From DASQPR01 sp035713725 (GTDB lineage: Bacteria > Actinomycetota > Actinomycetes > Mycobacteriales > Micromonosporaceae): a stretch of DNA of 26,550 nucleotides. A model generated the notes under the pieces. It was given only the letters and a program-made list of their open reading frames with translations. It was not told the DNA's origin and ran no database searches. The translations under genes were made by a program, and so were the position numbers. The stretch's first letter is position 1. Each line of letters opens with the position of its first letter. This document shows, one piece after another, positions 14,956 to 23,222 of the stretch. The DNA lies in assembly GCA_035713725.1 (NCBI GenBank), contig DASTMZ010000220.1, positions 1 to 26,550 of the forward strand, read 5' to 3'.

Positions 14956-15255
14956 ATGGGCCACATGAATGTCGAGGCGTTGACGTCGACACAGCGCGGC
15001 CTCTGGTGGGGCGCCATCATCGGCGGGTTCGTGATCGTCCTCGCGGTCGCCGCGCTGCTCACGATCCTGGTCATTCTGGTGCACCGGATCGACCAGCGCG
15101 TGGTCAAGGTCCGCGAGACGCTGCGCGCCGCCGAGGCGAACACCGCCGACACGGCGCTCATCGGCCAGACCGCGGATCGTGTGGACGGTGTCCTCGCCGA
15201 AGGTCTTCAGCACCACCTGTTCCTCGGCCGAGTTCTGGACAAGGTGAGGTCATGA
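14956..15255 (+). CDS. Small single-pass membrane protein 4 of the cox tail
   Basis: A 99-residue protein. One membrane helix lies at about residues 18-42 (IIGGFVIVLAVAALLTILVIL), followed by a tail likely to form an amphipathic helix (HRIDQRVVKVRETLRAAEA, then NTADTALIGQT). GGGAGG precedes the ATG. A second in-frame ATG at 14965 is a possible alternative. It begins 2 bases after the previous gene, and its stop overlaps the next start (ATGA), so translation is tightly coupled. Confidence 0.74.
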   Translation: MGHMNVEALTSTQRGLWWGAIIGGFVIVLAVAALLTILVILVHRIDQRVVKVRETLRAAEANTADTALIGQTADRVDGVLAEGLQHHLFLGRVLDKVRS

Positions 15256-15641
15256 CCACGTTGGTAGTGCTGTCCGTCGTCGTCATCGCGCTGTTGATCG
15301 CCGGGCTCGCGTTCTACTTGTTCGTGGTCGGCGGCCAGCTCAGCCGGATCGCCACGAACCTCGAGGAGTGCGCCGGCATCGTCCGCAAGATTGTCGCGAA
15401 CGCAGAGGTCATCGAGCCGGGCGTGGAGCACATCAACCGTACGGGTCGGGTCATCGCCGGTGCACTTCCGCTGCTCTACGGCATGGCCGAGGGCATCGTG
15501 ACGGGCGTGACACCGCGACCGGAGGAGCCGCAGGCGCGTCCACCGGCACGCCCGGCGTCCGGGCACCGCCGCTCGCGCCTGCACGAAAGCGTCGGCTACA
15601 TCCCGGCCGGCACACACGAAGGCGCTGGCGTTACGGAGTAG
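15252..15641 (+). CDS. Small single-pass membrane protein 5 of the cox tail
   Basis: A 129-residue protein: an N-terminal membrane helix at about residues 3-26, a helical segment at about 28-80 (QLSRIATNLEECAGIVRKIV, then NAEVIEPGVEHI), and a proline- and arginine-rich flexible tail. The start overlaps the preceding stop by 4 bases. It is the last gene of the plus-strand cox operon; its stop is only 13 bases from the stop of the convergent operon, with no hairpin terminator between them. Not recognised as any named family. Confidence 0.74.
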   Translation: MTTLVVLSVVVIALLIAGLAFYLFVVGGQLSRIATNLEECAGIVRKIVANAEVIEPGVEHINRTGRVIAGALPLLYGMAEGIVTGVTPRPEEPQARPPARPASGHRRSRLHESVGYIPAGTHEGAGVTE

Positions 15642-15654
15642 CCCACGGTCCGAG

Positions 15655-16137
15655 TCAGCGCGTCGACCCGTCGCCTGGACCGACAGTGCCGCCTGGCTCG
15701 GTCACGCCGCGTGGGTCGCGTCCGGTGGTCAGCGGACCCGCAGTCGGCGCCGTGTACTCCCCGATCCAGTGGTCCTCCCACGAGCGGTCGAATTGCTGCT
15801 CGTTGCATTTCGGGTGGTAGATGGAGCACAGTTCCTGCGCGATCTGTTCACGGTGCGACGGCAGGCCACCGGGCACCTCGTACGTCGCAATGTAGACCGC
15901 CCATCGGCTGCCGGCGCGTTGGGTCCAGCACGCCGCGCGCGGGTGGCTGAACGGGAACTGTTCGGCAGACAGATCCTCGGTATAGCCGACGTAGATCACC
16001 GCGTACGTCTCGGGCTTCTTGGCGGCATCCGGCTTGTACATGATCGCGTAGACCGCGGGGCTTACCGGCGGCGTCCAGCCGGCCAACACCCGGGGACCCT
16101 CGAACGGGTAGCCGGCGAGCGACCCCAGCCTGATCAC
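15655..16137 (-). CDS. Uncharacterised protein with GIY-YIG-like pattern
   Basis: A 160-residue protein, last in the minus-strand maturation operon. The core resembles a GIY-YIG nuclease by pattern: AVYAIMYK at residues 29-36, IYVGYTEDLS at 48-57, Arg96, Glu102 in QIAQELCSIYHP and Asn112 in PKCNEQQ. The C-terminal 30 residues are Gly/Thr/Pro-rich. The fold assignment is tentative, and no nuclease role is claimed. The GTG start overlaps the upstream stop by 4 bases (GTGA), so it is coupled to the 95-residue gene. A nuclease-like protein among CODH maturation genes is unexpected. Confidence 0.65.
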   Translation of the reverse strand: MIRLGSLAGYPFEGPRVLAGWTPPVSPAVYAIMYKPDAAKKPETYAVIYVGYTEDLSAEQFPFSHPRAACWTQRAGSRWAVYIATYEVPGGLPSHREQIAQELCSIYHPKCNEQQFDRSWEDHWIGEYTAPTAGPLTTGRDPRGVTEPGGTVGPGDGSTR

Positions 16138-16421
16138 GCGAGATCGCCGAGTTCGTCGTCGGCCTCGCTGATCGCCTCGACGTGCGTGATCGGCCAGGAC
16201 GGCAGCCCGGCTCGGATCGCCGCGCGGGCGAACTCGTCCTTTCCGCGTTCCACCGCCGCCTCGCGGTCCTCCGCGTCGATCACGAGTTGGGCGCCGTAGG
16301 TCGGCGTACCGATGCCAGAAGCGATGCCGCCGAGTACGGCGACCGCGTCTGCGAGCTCGACCACCTCGTCCCGGCTCACCTCGCGATCGCCCTCGGCGAT
16401 CACCGACACGCTCCACTTCAC
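16134..16421 (-). CDS. Uncharacterised 95-residue protein of the coxDE operon
   Basis: A soluble, acidic alpha/beta protein (VKWSVSVIAEGDREVSRDEV, then GAQLVIDAEDREAAVERG) that suggests a small ferredoxin-like beta-alpha-beta fold, but I recognise no family. The start was set at GTG 16421, which has GAGGAG at good distance; the frame extends upstream without support. It lies 44 bases after coxE and overlaps the GIY-YIG-like gene by 4 bases. Confidence 0.62.
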   Translation of the reverse strand: MKWSVSVIAEGDREVSRDEVVELADAVAVLGGIASGIGTPTYGAQLVIDAEDREAAVERGKDEFARAAIRAGLPSWPITHVEAISEADDELGDLA

Positions 16422-16465
16422 GGGTCGACTCCTCACTCGACTCAGGCCTCGGCAGTGCGGCTCGG

Positions 16466-17620
16466 TCAACTCAGCTCGGGCAGCAGCGCCGCGAACTCCT
16501 CCAAGCTTTGCAGGCTATGCCCGGACAGGAGCACGTCGACGTGTGGCGCGGCGACCATCATGCCGAGCGTGCTCGGCCGGAAGTCGCGGTTGTCGCCGCG
16601 GTGCGGATTCAGCCACACGACTCGGTGACACAGCCGGGATAACCGTTCCATCGCAGATGCGAGGACACGCGGATCGCCACGGTCAAGGCCGTCCGAGCAA
16701 ATCACGACGATGCCGCCGCGACACACGCCGCGCCGACCCCAATCACGCACGAACGCGTCGATCGACTCGCCGATGCGCGTGCCGCCCTCCCAGTCGAAGA
16801 CGGCCTTCGCAGCCTGCTCCATCGCGTCGTCCGCGCGGCGGCGTTCCAGCGCCCGCGTGATGCGGGTGAGCCTGGTGCCGAAGCAGAACACCTCGACCCG
16901 ACCGGTGGCGTGCCGCGCCGAATACGCGAACTGCAACAGGTTACGCGAGTAGTCGGCCATCGAACCGGAGATGTCGAGGATCAGGATCAGCGGCCGAAGG
17001 CGGCGCCGCCGTTGGCGCCAGAACAGCTTCGACGGCTCGCCGTGGGTACGCATGGTCTCGCGTACCGTGCGACGCGGATCCGGGGCGCGGCCGGCGCGCG
17101 CCGGCGTAGTACGTCGGGTCTTGCGCCGGGGCGGTGCAAGGCGCATTCGCGCGATGATGCGGCGCACCGCGGCGAGCTCCTCCGGCGTACATGCCGTGAA
17201 CGCCTTATTCCGCAACACTTCCGCGTCCGACGCGACGAGACCGAGGCGAGCCTGCTGCTCCTCGTTGCCCTCGGTGCCGGGCTCGGTCTCCGGCACGACG
17301 AGCACGGCCTGAGCCTCGGCGGTTGCGTGGGCAGTGAGCCTCAACTGTTCCGGCAACTCCTCCGCCTCGTCGAGGAAGAACTTGCGGAAGACGCGGTCGT
17401 AGACGGGGATGTGGTCGCGACGCGTCACGATCGTGGTCCGACCCGCCCAATACAGGTCGACCAGATCGGTGGGATCGAGGCGCGCCATCGCTGCGCTGTA
17501 GGTCAGTACGTCACCGGAACCCACTGGGAGCCCGGCATTGCGTAGCTCGTCGGCAAATGCGACGAGGACGCGTACGAATGGCGCGTCCTCTGCGACGGGC
17601 GGTGCGGCCGTGTCAGGCAC
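16466..17620 (-). CDS. coxE: CoxE, VWA-domain CODH maturation protein
   Basis: A 384-residue protein. The N-terminal half (about 15-190) is the helical region of the CoxE/VWA-CoxE family, including a charged Arg-rich linker. The C-terminal von Willebrand A domain begins at about residue 209 (LRPLILILDISGSMADYSR), with the metal site D216-x-S-x-S, a GGTRIG motif near 280 and ICSDGLDRGD near 307. CoxE works with the AAA+ ATPase CoxD in building the Cu-S-Mo centre of CODH. The GTG start overlaps the coxD stop by 8 bases. Confidence 0.93.
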   Translation of the reverse strand: MPDTAAPPVAEDAPFVRVLVAFADELRNAGLPVGSGDVLTYSAAMARLDPTDLVDLYWAGRTTIVTRRDHIPVYDRVFRKFFLDEAEELPEQLRLTAHATAEAQAVLVVPETEPGTEGNEEQQARLGLVASDAEVLRNKAFTACTPEELAAVRRIIARMRLAPPRRKTRRTTPARAGRAPDPRRTVRETMRTHGEPSKLFWRQRRRRLRPLILILDISGSMADYSRNLLQFAYSARHATGRVEVFCFGTRLTRITRALERRRADDAMEQAAKAVFDWEGGTRIGESIDAFVRDWGRRGVCRGGIVVICSDGLDRGDPRVLASAMERLSRLCHRVVWLNPHRGDNRDFRPSTLGMMVAAPHVDVLLSGHSLQSLEEFAALLPELS

Positions 17621-18488
17621 CCGAGGCGATCCCGTCGAGATTCGCTCGTACGAGTTCGAGGTCGTCGCGCTCCTTCACGACCGCTCCGAGGGTGTCCTCG
17701 ACCGTCTGCGCATCGAGATCGCTCGCGCCGACGACGTCGAGCGTGCGCACCCAGTCGATGGTCTCCGCGACACCCGGCGGCTTGGCCATTTCGAGGGTAC
17801 GCAGCCGATGCACCGCGGCGACCACCTTGCGCGTCAAGGCTTCCGAGGCGGCGGGCTCGCGCACCAGCACGATCTCCACTTCGCGCTCGGCACTCGGATA
17901 GCCGACCCAGTGGTAGATGCACCGCCGTTTCAATGCGTCGTGGAGCTCACGCGTACGGTTCGACGTCAGTACGACCAACGGCGGGGTGGCCGCCTTGATG
18001 GTGCCGATCTCGGGAATCGTGATCTGGAAGTCGGCGAGGATCTCCAGCAGGAACGCCTCGAATTCGTCGTCCGCGCGGTCGACCTCGTCGATGAGCAAAA
18101 CGGCTTGGTCACCGGCGCGCACCGCCTCGAGCAGCGGCCGCTCCAGCAGGAACTTCGGACCGAAGAGCTTGTCGACGGCGCCATCGTCATCCAGCTGTCG
18201 CTCGGACAGCGCTCGGATTTGGAGCATCTGGCGGGCGTAGTCCCACTCGTAGAGCGCCTGGTTCGTGTCGATGCCCTCGTAGCACTGTAAGCGGATCAGG
18301 CGCCGCTCGAAAACCTCCGCGAGTGCCTTGGCCACCTCGGTCTTCCCGACGCCCACCTCGCCCTCGATCAGGATCGGTCGACCGAGCGAGAGCGACACGA
18401 ATAGCGCCGTCGACAGCCCGCGGTCGGCGAGGTAGCCGCCGTCGCGCAGGAGCCGGGTCAGCTCAGCAACGGTCTCCGGACGGTCCAT
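17613..18488 (-). CDS. coxD: CoxD, MoxR-type AAA+ ATPase for CODH maturation
   Basis: A 291-residue ATPase. Walker A GEVGVGKT is at residues 43-50, Walker B LLIDEVD at 131-137, a sensor-1 region in VVLTSNRTRELHDALKRRC near 170-190, and a C-terminal lid domain follows. In Oligotropha-type systems CoxD drives sulfuration of the molybdenum in CoxL, with CoxE as partner. The start has GGGAGAG upstream. It overlaps coxE by 8 bases and follows a small unknown gene by 54 bases. Confidence 0.93.
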   Translation of the reverse strand: MDRPETVAELTRLLRDGGYLADRGLSTALFVSLSLGRPILIEGEVGVGKTEVAKALAEVFERRLIRLQCYEGIDTNQALYEWDYARQMLQIRALSERQLDDDGAVDKLFGPKFLLERPLLEAVRAGDQAVLLIDEVDRADDEFEAFLLEILADFQITIPEIGTIKAATPPLVVLTSNRTRELHDALKRRCIYHWVGYPSAEREVEIVLVREPAASEALTRKVVAAVHRLRTLEMAKPPGVAETIDWVRTLDVVGASDLDAQTVEDTLGAVVKERDDLELVRANLDGIASGA

Positions 18489-18542
18489 GCAGTCTCTCCC
18501 TCACCGCCCGCGCAGTGTCATGTCCGGTGGCCGTACGGCCGG

Positions 18543-18803
18543 TCAGCGCGACTCGGAGGAGCCCAGCACGAGGTCGCGAATGCTCCCGCCGTCCTCGCTC
18601 AACTTGCCCTCGCGGCGCAGCCGATCCCGCCAGGCATCCGTCAGATCGCTGCCCGGCTCGGCGAATCCGTCAAACGTGACGTCCCGCATGTTCTTGCACT
18701 GCTTCGTCGGCCCGCACGCCTCGTCCAGGTCCTCGGCGCGCTGTCCGTCGGCGGCCCACACCGCGCGCAGCACATCCACCGCGTTATCGGGCTGATGCGT
18801 CAT
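18543..18803 (-). CDS. Small uncharacterised protein heading the coxDE operon
   Basis: An 86-residue soluble, charged protein (DNAVDVLRAVWAADGQRAED, then ACGPTKQCKNMRDVTFDG) with two Cys in ACGPTKQC; no family was recognised. ATG 18803 has GAGAGGA about 9 bases upstream; a TTG two codons earlier is an alternative. It is 54 bases upstream of coxD on the same strand, so it is likely the first gene of the maturation operon. The 165 bases before it hold a weak inverted pair, GCAACG and CGTTGC (18912-18932), and no other clear signal. Confidence 0.6.
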   Translation of the reverse strand: MTHQPDNAVDVLRAVWAADGQRAEDLDEACGPTKQCKNMRDVTFDGFAEPGSDLTDAWRDRLRREGKLSEDGGSIRDLVLGSSESR

Positions 18804-18968
18804 GGCCAACCATCCTCTCCGGCCCGCTGTCCGCTCAGGTCAACAGTAGGCCGCGCCAGCGGCAGACGCGACAGGAGATTAAGGCTTCACTTACCCCGCT
18901 GACTAACACCCGCAACGCACGGTTGTCGTTGCTTGCGCCTTGATCAACGGGTACCCGCTGAGCCAGCC

Positions 18969-19913
18969 CTAGTGGATCGCGCCGGACTTCTCGCGGAGGT
19001 TGCCCGTACCCGCGCTGGATTTGACCGCAAGCGCCTCGGCGGCGATGGACACGGCGATCTCCGCCGGCGTGTTCGCTCCGATGTCGAGGCCGGCCGGACC
19101 GTGGATGCGCGACAGGTCCGTGACGCCTCGGTAGGCCAGCCAGTCGGCACGAGACTGCTGCGTGCGGCGTGATCCGAGCGCACCGATGTAGCCGACCGGA
19201 CTGGACAGCGCGGCGGCGAGCGCCGGCCCTGCGACGTCGTCGTCATGACTGGTCACGACAAGCTTGTCCAGCACTGCGAGCGCGGCGATCACACCGGTCG
19301 CATTGCTCGCGTCCGTCACGACCTGTGTGTGCCAGCCGAGGAGTTCGCCTTGGCGCACAAGCGCTTCACCTACCGCGCCGGTCCCGACGATGACGAGCTT
19401 GGGGACCGGCCACAGCACGGTCGTAACAGCCTCCGGCGCAACGATCGTCGCCGTCTCGCCTCGACCGAACAGACGGGCCGCGTCCTCGCCCGCGCCGGCG
19501 ATCGTGTCCGGCCCGTACATCGTGGTGTCCACAACGCGGTCGCCGTCGAGTCTCGTGACGAGGCATACCGGATCACGGTCGCGGAGCCGATCCCAGAGTT
19601 CCTCGGGCAGATCGACGGCCGGGATCAGAAGGCAGCGCGCATCGCCGCCGCACGACAGGCCGGCAAGCTCGGCCTCGAAGTCCCCAACGTGCAGATCGAC
19701 GAGCCGTCCCGCGGTGCCTCGATCAGCTAGCTCGGCAAGCTGCTCGTTGATCGAACCGGACAGCACAGCACCGATGCGGCCGCCGCCCGGCGTGATGGCG
19801 AGCGCCTCGCTCTTGTCTCGAGCACTGAACCCGTGCGTTTCGACAACCCACGCGACGTCCACCTGGGTACCCGCGCGCAGGCAGGCCGCAACGCTCAATG
19901 CGATCTCGTACAC
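18969..19913 (-). CDS. XdhC/CoxI-family protein (second copy)
   Basis: A 314-residue two-domain protein. Residues 1-90 form the XdhC_CoxI domain (MYEIALSVAACLRAGTQVDV, then GGRIGAVLSGSINEQL). Residues about 172-300 form the Rossmann XdhC_C domain (KLVIVGTGAVGEALVRQG; VGYIGALGSRRT). The usual GGCVE motif with its Cys is replaced by SGSINE, so cofactor handling may differ from the XdhC-YHS protein. The GTG start at 19913 follows a possible leaderless promoter. It lies upstream of the coxDE operon on the same strand and presumably acts in molybdenum-cofactor maturation of one or both CODHs. Confidence 0.86.
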   Translation of the reverse strand: MYEIALSVAACLRAGTQVDVAWVVETHGFSARDKSEALAITPGGGRIGAVLSGSINEQLAELADRGTAGRLVDLHVGDFEAELAGLSCGGDARCLLIPAVDLPEELWDRLRDRDPVCLVTRLDGDRVVDTTMYGPDTIAGAGEDAARLFGRGETATIVAPEAVTTVLWPVPKLVIVGTGAVGEALVRQGELLGWHTQVVTDASNATGVIAALAVLDKLVVTSHDDDVAGPALAAALSSPVGYIGALGSRRTQQSRADWLAYRGVTDLSRIHGPAGLDIGANTPAEIAVSIAAEALAVKSSAGTGNLREKSGAIH

Positions 19914-19919
19914 GCCTCA

Positions 19920-19948
19920 AGCGTAGAGCGATGACGTGCCCGCACCAA
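19920..19948 (-). promoter_or_regulatory. Possible leaderless promoter of the xdhC-family gene
   Basis: On the minus strand TTGGTG (19948-19943), a 17-base spacer and TACGCT (19925-19920) precede the GTG by 6 bases. No Shine-Dalgarno sequence at useful distance is seen. The -35 is weak, so this is tentative. Confidence 0.4.
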
Positions 19949-19987
19949 TCGTTCCGGCCGACCCGCGAGCCAGCGCCGAACTCCGCC

Positions 19988-21244
19988 CTATGTGTCAGCG
20001 GACTGTGCCGCGGTTTCCGGCCGCGACCCGTCAGTCGCCTGCGATGGCCGGCCAGTCGCGGTACGGGAGCGCCGCTTGCCCTGCGTACGCGACGGCTCGA
20101 ACTCCTCGTCCTCAACGTCCGGCGCCTCGGTTTGTACCGCCGGATCTGGCGCGAACCACCGTTGGGCGATAGCGGTCGGCACGACCGCGGTCAGGACGAC
20201 AACGCACACCAGCACCGAGAACTCGGCGCGCGTAATGATGCCGGCGGTGTAGCCGTAGGTGGCCGAGATCGTGCCGAAGGTCAGGCCGGTGGACATCAGC
20301 AGCGTGGTGAAGGCGGCGTGCGGCCGCGCCCATCGACGGGCCAACGGATAAACGGCGACCGACTTGGCGATCAGCTTGGCCACCAGCAGGATCGCCAGAA
20401 GACCGAGGTTGGCCCACACCAGTGGGACGGACACGTTCATTCCCGACTTGAGGAAGAAGAACGGCGTCAGGAACGCGAACGCAACAACCCGGAAGCGTTG
20501 CTGCGTAGTGCGATGACGCTCGAAGCTTCGAGACACCGCGAGCCCGAGCAAGAATGCCGGCAGCACCGCCTGGCTGGATGCCTTGGTGCCCAACCACATC
20601 AACACCAGCAGCGCGGCGAATGCGCCTTTGATCTCCGGCTCGATGACTCGGTTGCCGTAGCGGCGGAAGAACCACTCGTCCAGACGCGGCATGACCGCGA
20701 TCAGCACGATTGACACCGCGACAAACGGTGCGAGCCACCAGGTCGGCCGGATGAAGAGCAGGGACAACGCCAGTACGGTTCACAGGTCGGTCACGAATGT
20801 CGCCGACATGATCAGCTGCCCGATGCGTGTGCTCGACAAACCCGACTCGACGAGGACTGCGTAGACCACGGCCAACGATGTCGTGGACAGCGCAATGCCG
20901 CCGATTTGCGCGGCTCGCCAATCCCAGCCGGCCAAGTAGTGACACGTCAGCATGGCGACCACGAACGGCGCCGCGAACGACAGGGCACCGATCGCCGTGC
21001 TGGCCGTCAAGGTCTTGCGCAATGCGGTCGGGTCGACCTCCGCGCCGGCGAGGAATGTCAGCACAACAGAGCCAAAGCTGGCCATGAACACCAGCCAGTC
21101 CGGCGTTGCTAGGTGGATCGTGTTGCCGATGACGATGCCGGCGATGATCTCGATAACCGCGACCGACAGGCCAATCTCGACAGAAATCATGCTCGCCACT
21201 AGCGCAGCGACGGTCAGCACCGTAGCGACGGTGAGCGTGGTCAT
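19988..21244 (-). pseudogene. CPA2-type cation/proton antiporter interrupted by an in-frame TGA
   Basis: The gene reads as one 418-codon frame broken only by TGA at 20782-20780 (codon 155). The first part gives about five membrane helices with FLAGAEVDP, typical of the monovalent cation:proton antiporter-2 family. The second part continues in the same frame with the remaining helices (FLTPFFFLKSGMNVS) and a charged C-terminal tail. Around the stop the protein reads FVTDL-stop-TVLALSLLF, where relatives have FVTDLGTVLAL; a single base change from GGA to TGA explains it. Both halves are otherwise intact, so the change is recent, a sequencing error, or read through. No RBS was found for a restart near 20767. 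The ATG has GGAGG 4 bases upstream. Confidence 0.82.
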
Positions 21245-21490
21245 ACAACCTCCACAGGCGTTGACTTCCCGGCGTTGCCAGGAGCCATCAGCCAGGTGGC
21301 GGTTCGGGTCGGAGGTCGACCCCGGAGGGTTCCATCGCCGTCCTCGTCAGTGAAAGGCATCGCTTGCCGGGCCGTCAAGACTTCGCCCACTCCGCTGGTG
21401 TGCGGAACCTGAGACAGCATTCCCCTGCTCAATACCGAGGATTCATCGGAGATTGGTCCAGCGTTCAATCCTGATCGACAGGTTCAGGCC

Positions 21491-23176
21491 ATGACTTCTG
21501 GACTCCTGCATCGCAAACGAACCCGGATCGCGGTCGCGGTCAGCGCCGCGGTTGCCCTTGTCGGCACCGGCGCAGCGGCCGCACACGCCACTGGCTGGAT
21601 GTCGGCGCCATCGCACGACTTTCGTGTCGTCGCCGACTCGTTCACCGGCCACGGCGCAGTGACTGGGAACGTTCTGCGAAATGACGCCGGCGCCACCGCT
21701 GTCGTACGCCACACGAATCCGTCCGACGGTACGGTGACGGTCAACGCGGACGGCACGTTTACGTACACGCCGAACGCCGGCTTTACGGGTACCGACACGT
21801 TCACATATACGGCAACCGACGCCGTGCAGCTGTTCCAGGACAGCCAAGCGAACGGGAAACCGCTGGCGCCGATCGCCGAGGTGGCTGGCCCGGGCGATAC
21901 GACCACCGAGATCTCCGGTGAAGGCTTCGGTTCGTCGTTCGCGCCCGTACCCGGAAAGTCAGGTTTGTTCTACGGCCTGACGGACCGCGGACCGAACGCC
22001 GATGCGCCGGACGGCAACAAGTCCGAGATGCTCCTGTCCTTCACGCCGGAGATCGGCGAGTTCAAGCTTGCGGGTGGCAAGGCCGAGCTGCTCAAGCAGA
22101 TCCTGCTGAAGGGTCCGAAGAGCCTCGGCGGCGTGAACTACAGTGGCCGCCCACCGCACGACACCAGCGAAGTTATCGACGATGTGAACGCGACTAACGC
22201 GACGCTGAACAACGGTGTGGTGACCCCGACTCCGGTTGCCAAGGACCCGTACGGCTACGACTCCGAGGGCCTCGTCGCTATGCCGGACGGCAGCTTCTGG
22301 GTCTCCGACGAGTACGGCCCCTACATCACGCACTTCGACGCCGACGGCTTCGAGATCGGCCGGCTCACTCCCTACCAGAACAGCCCCGACAACGCGTTCC
22401 ACAAGATCATCGGCTTCCTGCCGCCGGAGCTTGCCTTCCGGTTGAAGAACAAGGGCATGGAGGGCCTGACGATCACGCCGGACGGCTCGACTCTGGTCGG
22501 CATCATGCAGTCCGCACTTCAGCAGCCGGATCTGGGCAGCACCAAGGCAGCCAACGTTTCGCCCACCCGCATCATCACGATCAACCTTCACACGTTCCAG
22601 ACGAAGCAGTATCTCTACCTGCTCGACAACCCGGCGACGACGGGCGACGCGAACAGCGAGATCACCGCGCTGTCCGACACGAAGTTCCTCGTCGACGAGC
22701 GGGACGGCAACTTCGAGCCGTTCGCCCTGAAGACCCTCTACGAGGTCGACATCAACGGCGCCACCGACGTCAGCGGTCTGGCGATCGGCGGCAAGTCGCC
22801 CGAGGCCTTCGTCGGGACGGACAGCACGAACGCCGCACTCACCGCGTTCACCAACGCGGGCGTCCACGTCGCCCAGAAACAGCCATATCTGAACATCGGT
22901 ACGCTCGTGAGCCAGCTCGACCCGAGCGGCGCGTTGTTCGGGCACGACAAGGTCGAGGGCGTTGCCACCGCGGATGCCGGCAAGACGCTCTACCTGTCCA
23001 ACGATGACGACTTCGGCATCGACACCATCGTCGTCGACCCGGACGGCACCTGGACGGTCCACCAGAAGGTGCTGCCGGCCACGGGTCAGACCGACAATGG
23101 CGAGGTGCTCAAGGTCGACGTCACGAAGCTGCCGGCGGTCCTCAAGACCGTCACGGTGACGATTCACGTGCACTGA
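21491..23176 (+). CDS. Secreted esterase-like phytase-family protein with Ig-like domain
   Basis: A 561-residue exported protein. A signal peptide spans residues 1-33 (RKRTR, hydrophobic core, AHA cleavage region). Residues about 43-115 are a cadherin/Ig-like repeat of the tandem-95 type (GTVTVNADGTFTYTPNAGF). Residues about 125-555 form the esterase-like phytase beta-propeller domain (GLFYGLTDRGPNA, DSEGLVAMPDGSFWVSDEYG, KGMEGLTITPDGSTLVG). It lacks a sortase signal or C-terminal membrane helix. Exact substrate is unknown; phosphoester hydrolysis outside the cell is suggested by family. The ribosome site is weak. A strong hairpin follows the stop. The 246 bases upstream, shared with the antiporter, show no clear element. 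Confidence 0.85.
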   Translation: MTSGLLHRKRTRIAVAVSAAVALVGTGAAAAHATGWMSAPSHDFRVVADSFTGHGAVTGNVLRNDAGATAVVRHTNPSDGTVTVNADGTFTYTPNAGFTGTDTFTYTATDAVQLFQDSQANGKPLAPIAEVAGPGDTTTEISGEGFGSSFAPVPGKSGLFYGLTDRGPNADAPDGNKSEMLLSFTPEIGEFKLAGGKAELLKQILLKGPKSLGGVNYSGRPPHDTSEVIDDVNATNATLNNGVVTPTPVAKDPYGYDSEGLVAMPDGSFWVSDEYGPYITHFDADGFEIGRLTPYQNSPDNAFHKIIGFLPPELAFRLKNKGMEGLTITPDGSTLVGIMQSALQQPDLGSTKAANVSPTRIITINLHTFQTKQYLYLLDNPATTGDANSEITALSDTKFLVDERDGNFEPFALKTLYEVDINGATDVSGLAIGGKSPEAFVGTDSTNAALTAFTNAGVHVAQKQPYLNIGTLVSQLDPSGALFGHDKVEGVATADAGKTLYLSNDDDFGIDTIVVDPDGTWTVHQKVLPATGQTDNGEVLKVDVTKLPAVLKTVTVTIHVH

Positions 23177-23188
23177 CGCACTCCTGCT

Positions 23189-23222
23189 GTCAGGCCCGTC
23201 CACTTTGGTGGGCGGGCCTGAC
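23189..23222 (+). terminator. Hairpin terminator after the phytase-like gene
   Basis: GTCAGGCCCGTCCAC and GTGGGCGGGCCTGAC pair over 15 bases with one G-U pair and a TTTG loop. It starts 12 bases after the stop codon. No T-run follows, as is common in high-GC actinobacteria. Confidence 0.85.

Noticed and set aside
18912..18932. Inverted pair GCAACG / CGTTGC upstream of the coxDE operon
   Set aside because: Only 6 bases per arm with a 9-base gap; such pairs are frequent by chance in this composition.
20767..20782. Selenocysteine decoding of the antiporter TGA
   Set aside because: The family has Gly, not Cys, at this position, and no supporting downstream stem or selenium genes were seen.
21241..21468. 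A 75-codon minus-strand reading frame that overlaps the antiporter start by ATGA
   Set aside because: The overlap looks operon-like, but codon third positions are not GC-rich as in real neighbours, it starts with TTG, and no domain is recognisable. The frame is probably chance over the antiporter leader.
21245..21490. Possible riboswitch upstream of the antiporter or phytase-like gene
   Set aside because: Short stems such as TCCGC/GCGGA occur, but no conserved core of a known riboswitch class was recognised on either strand.
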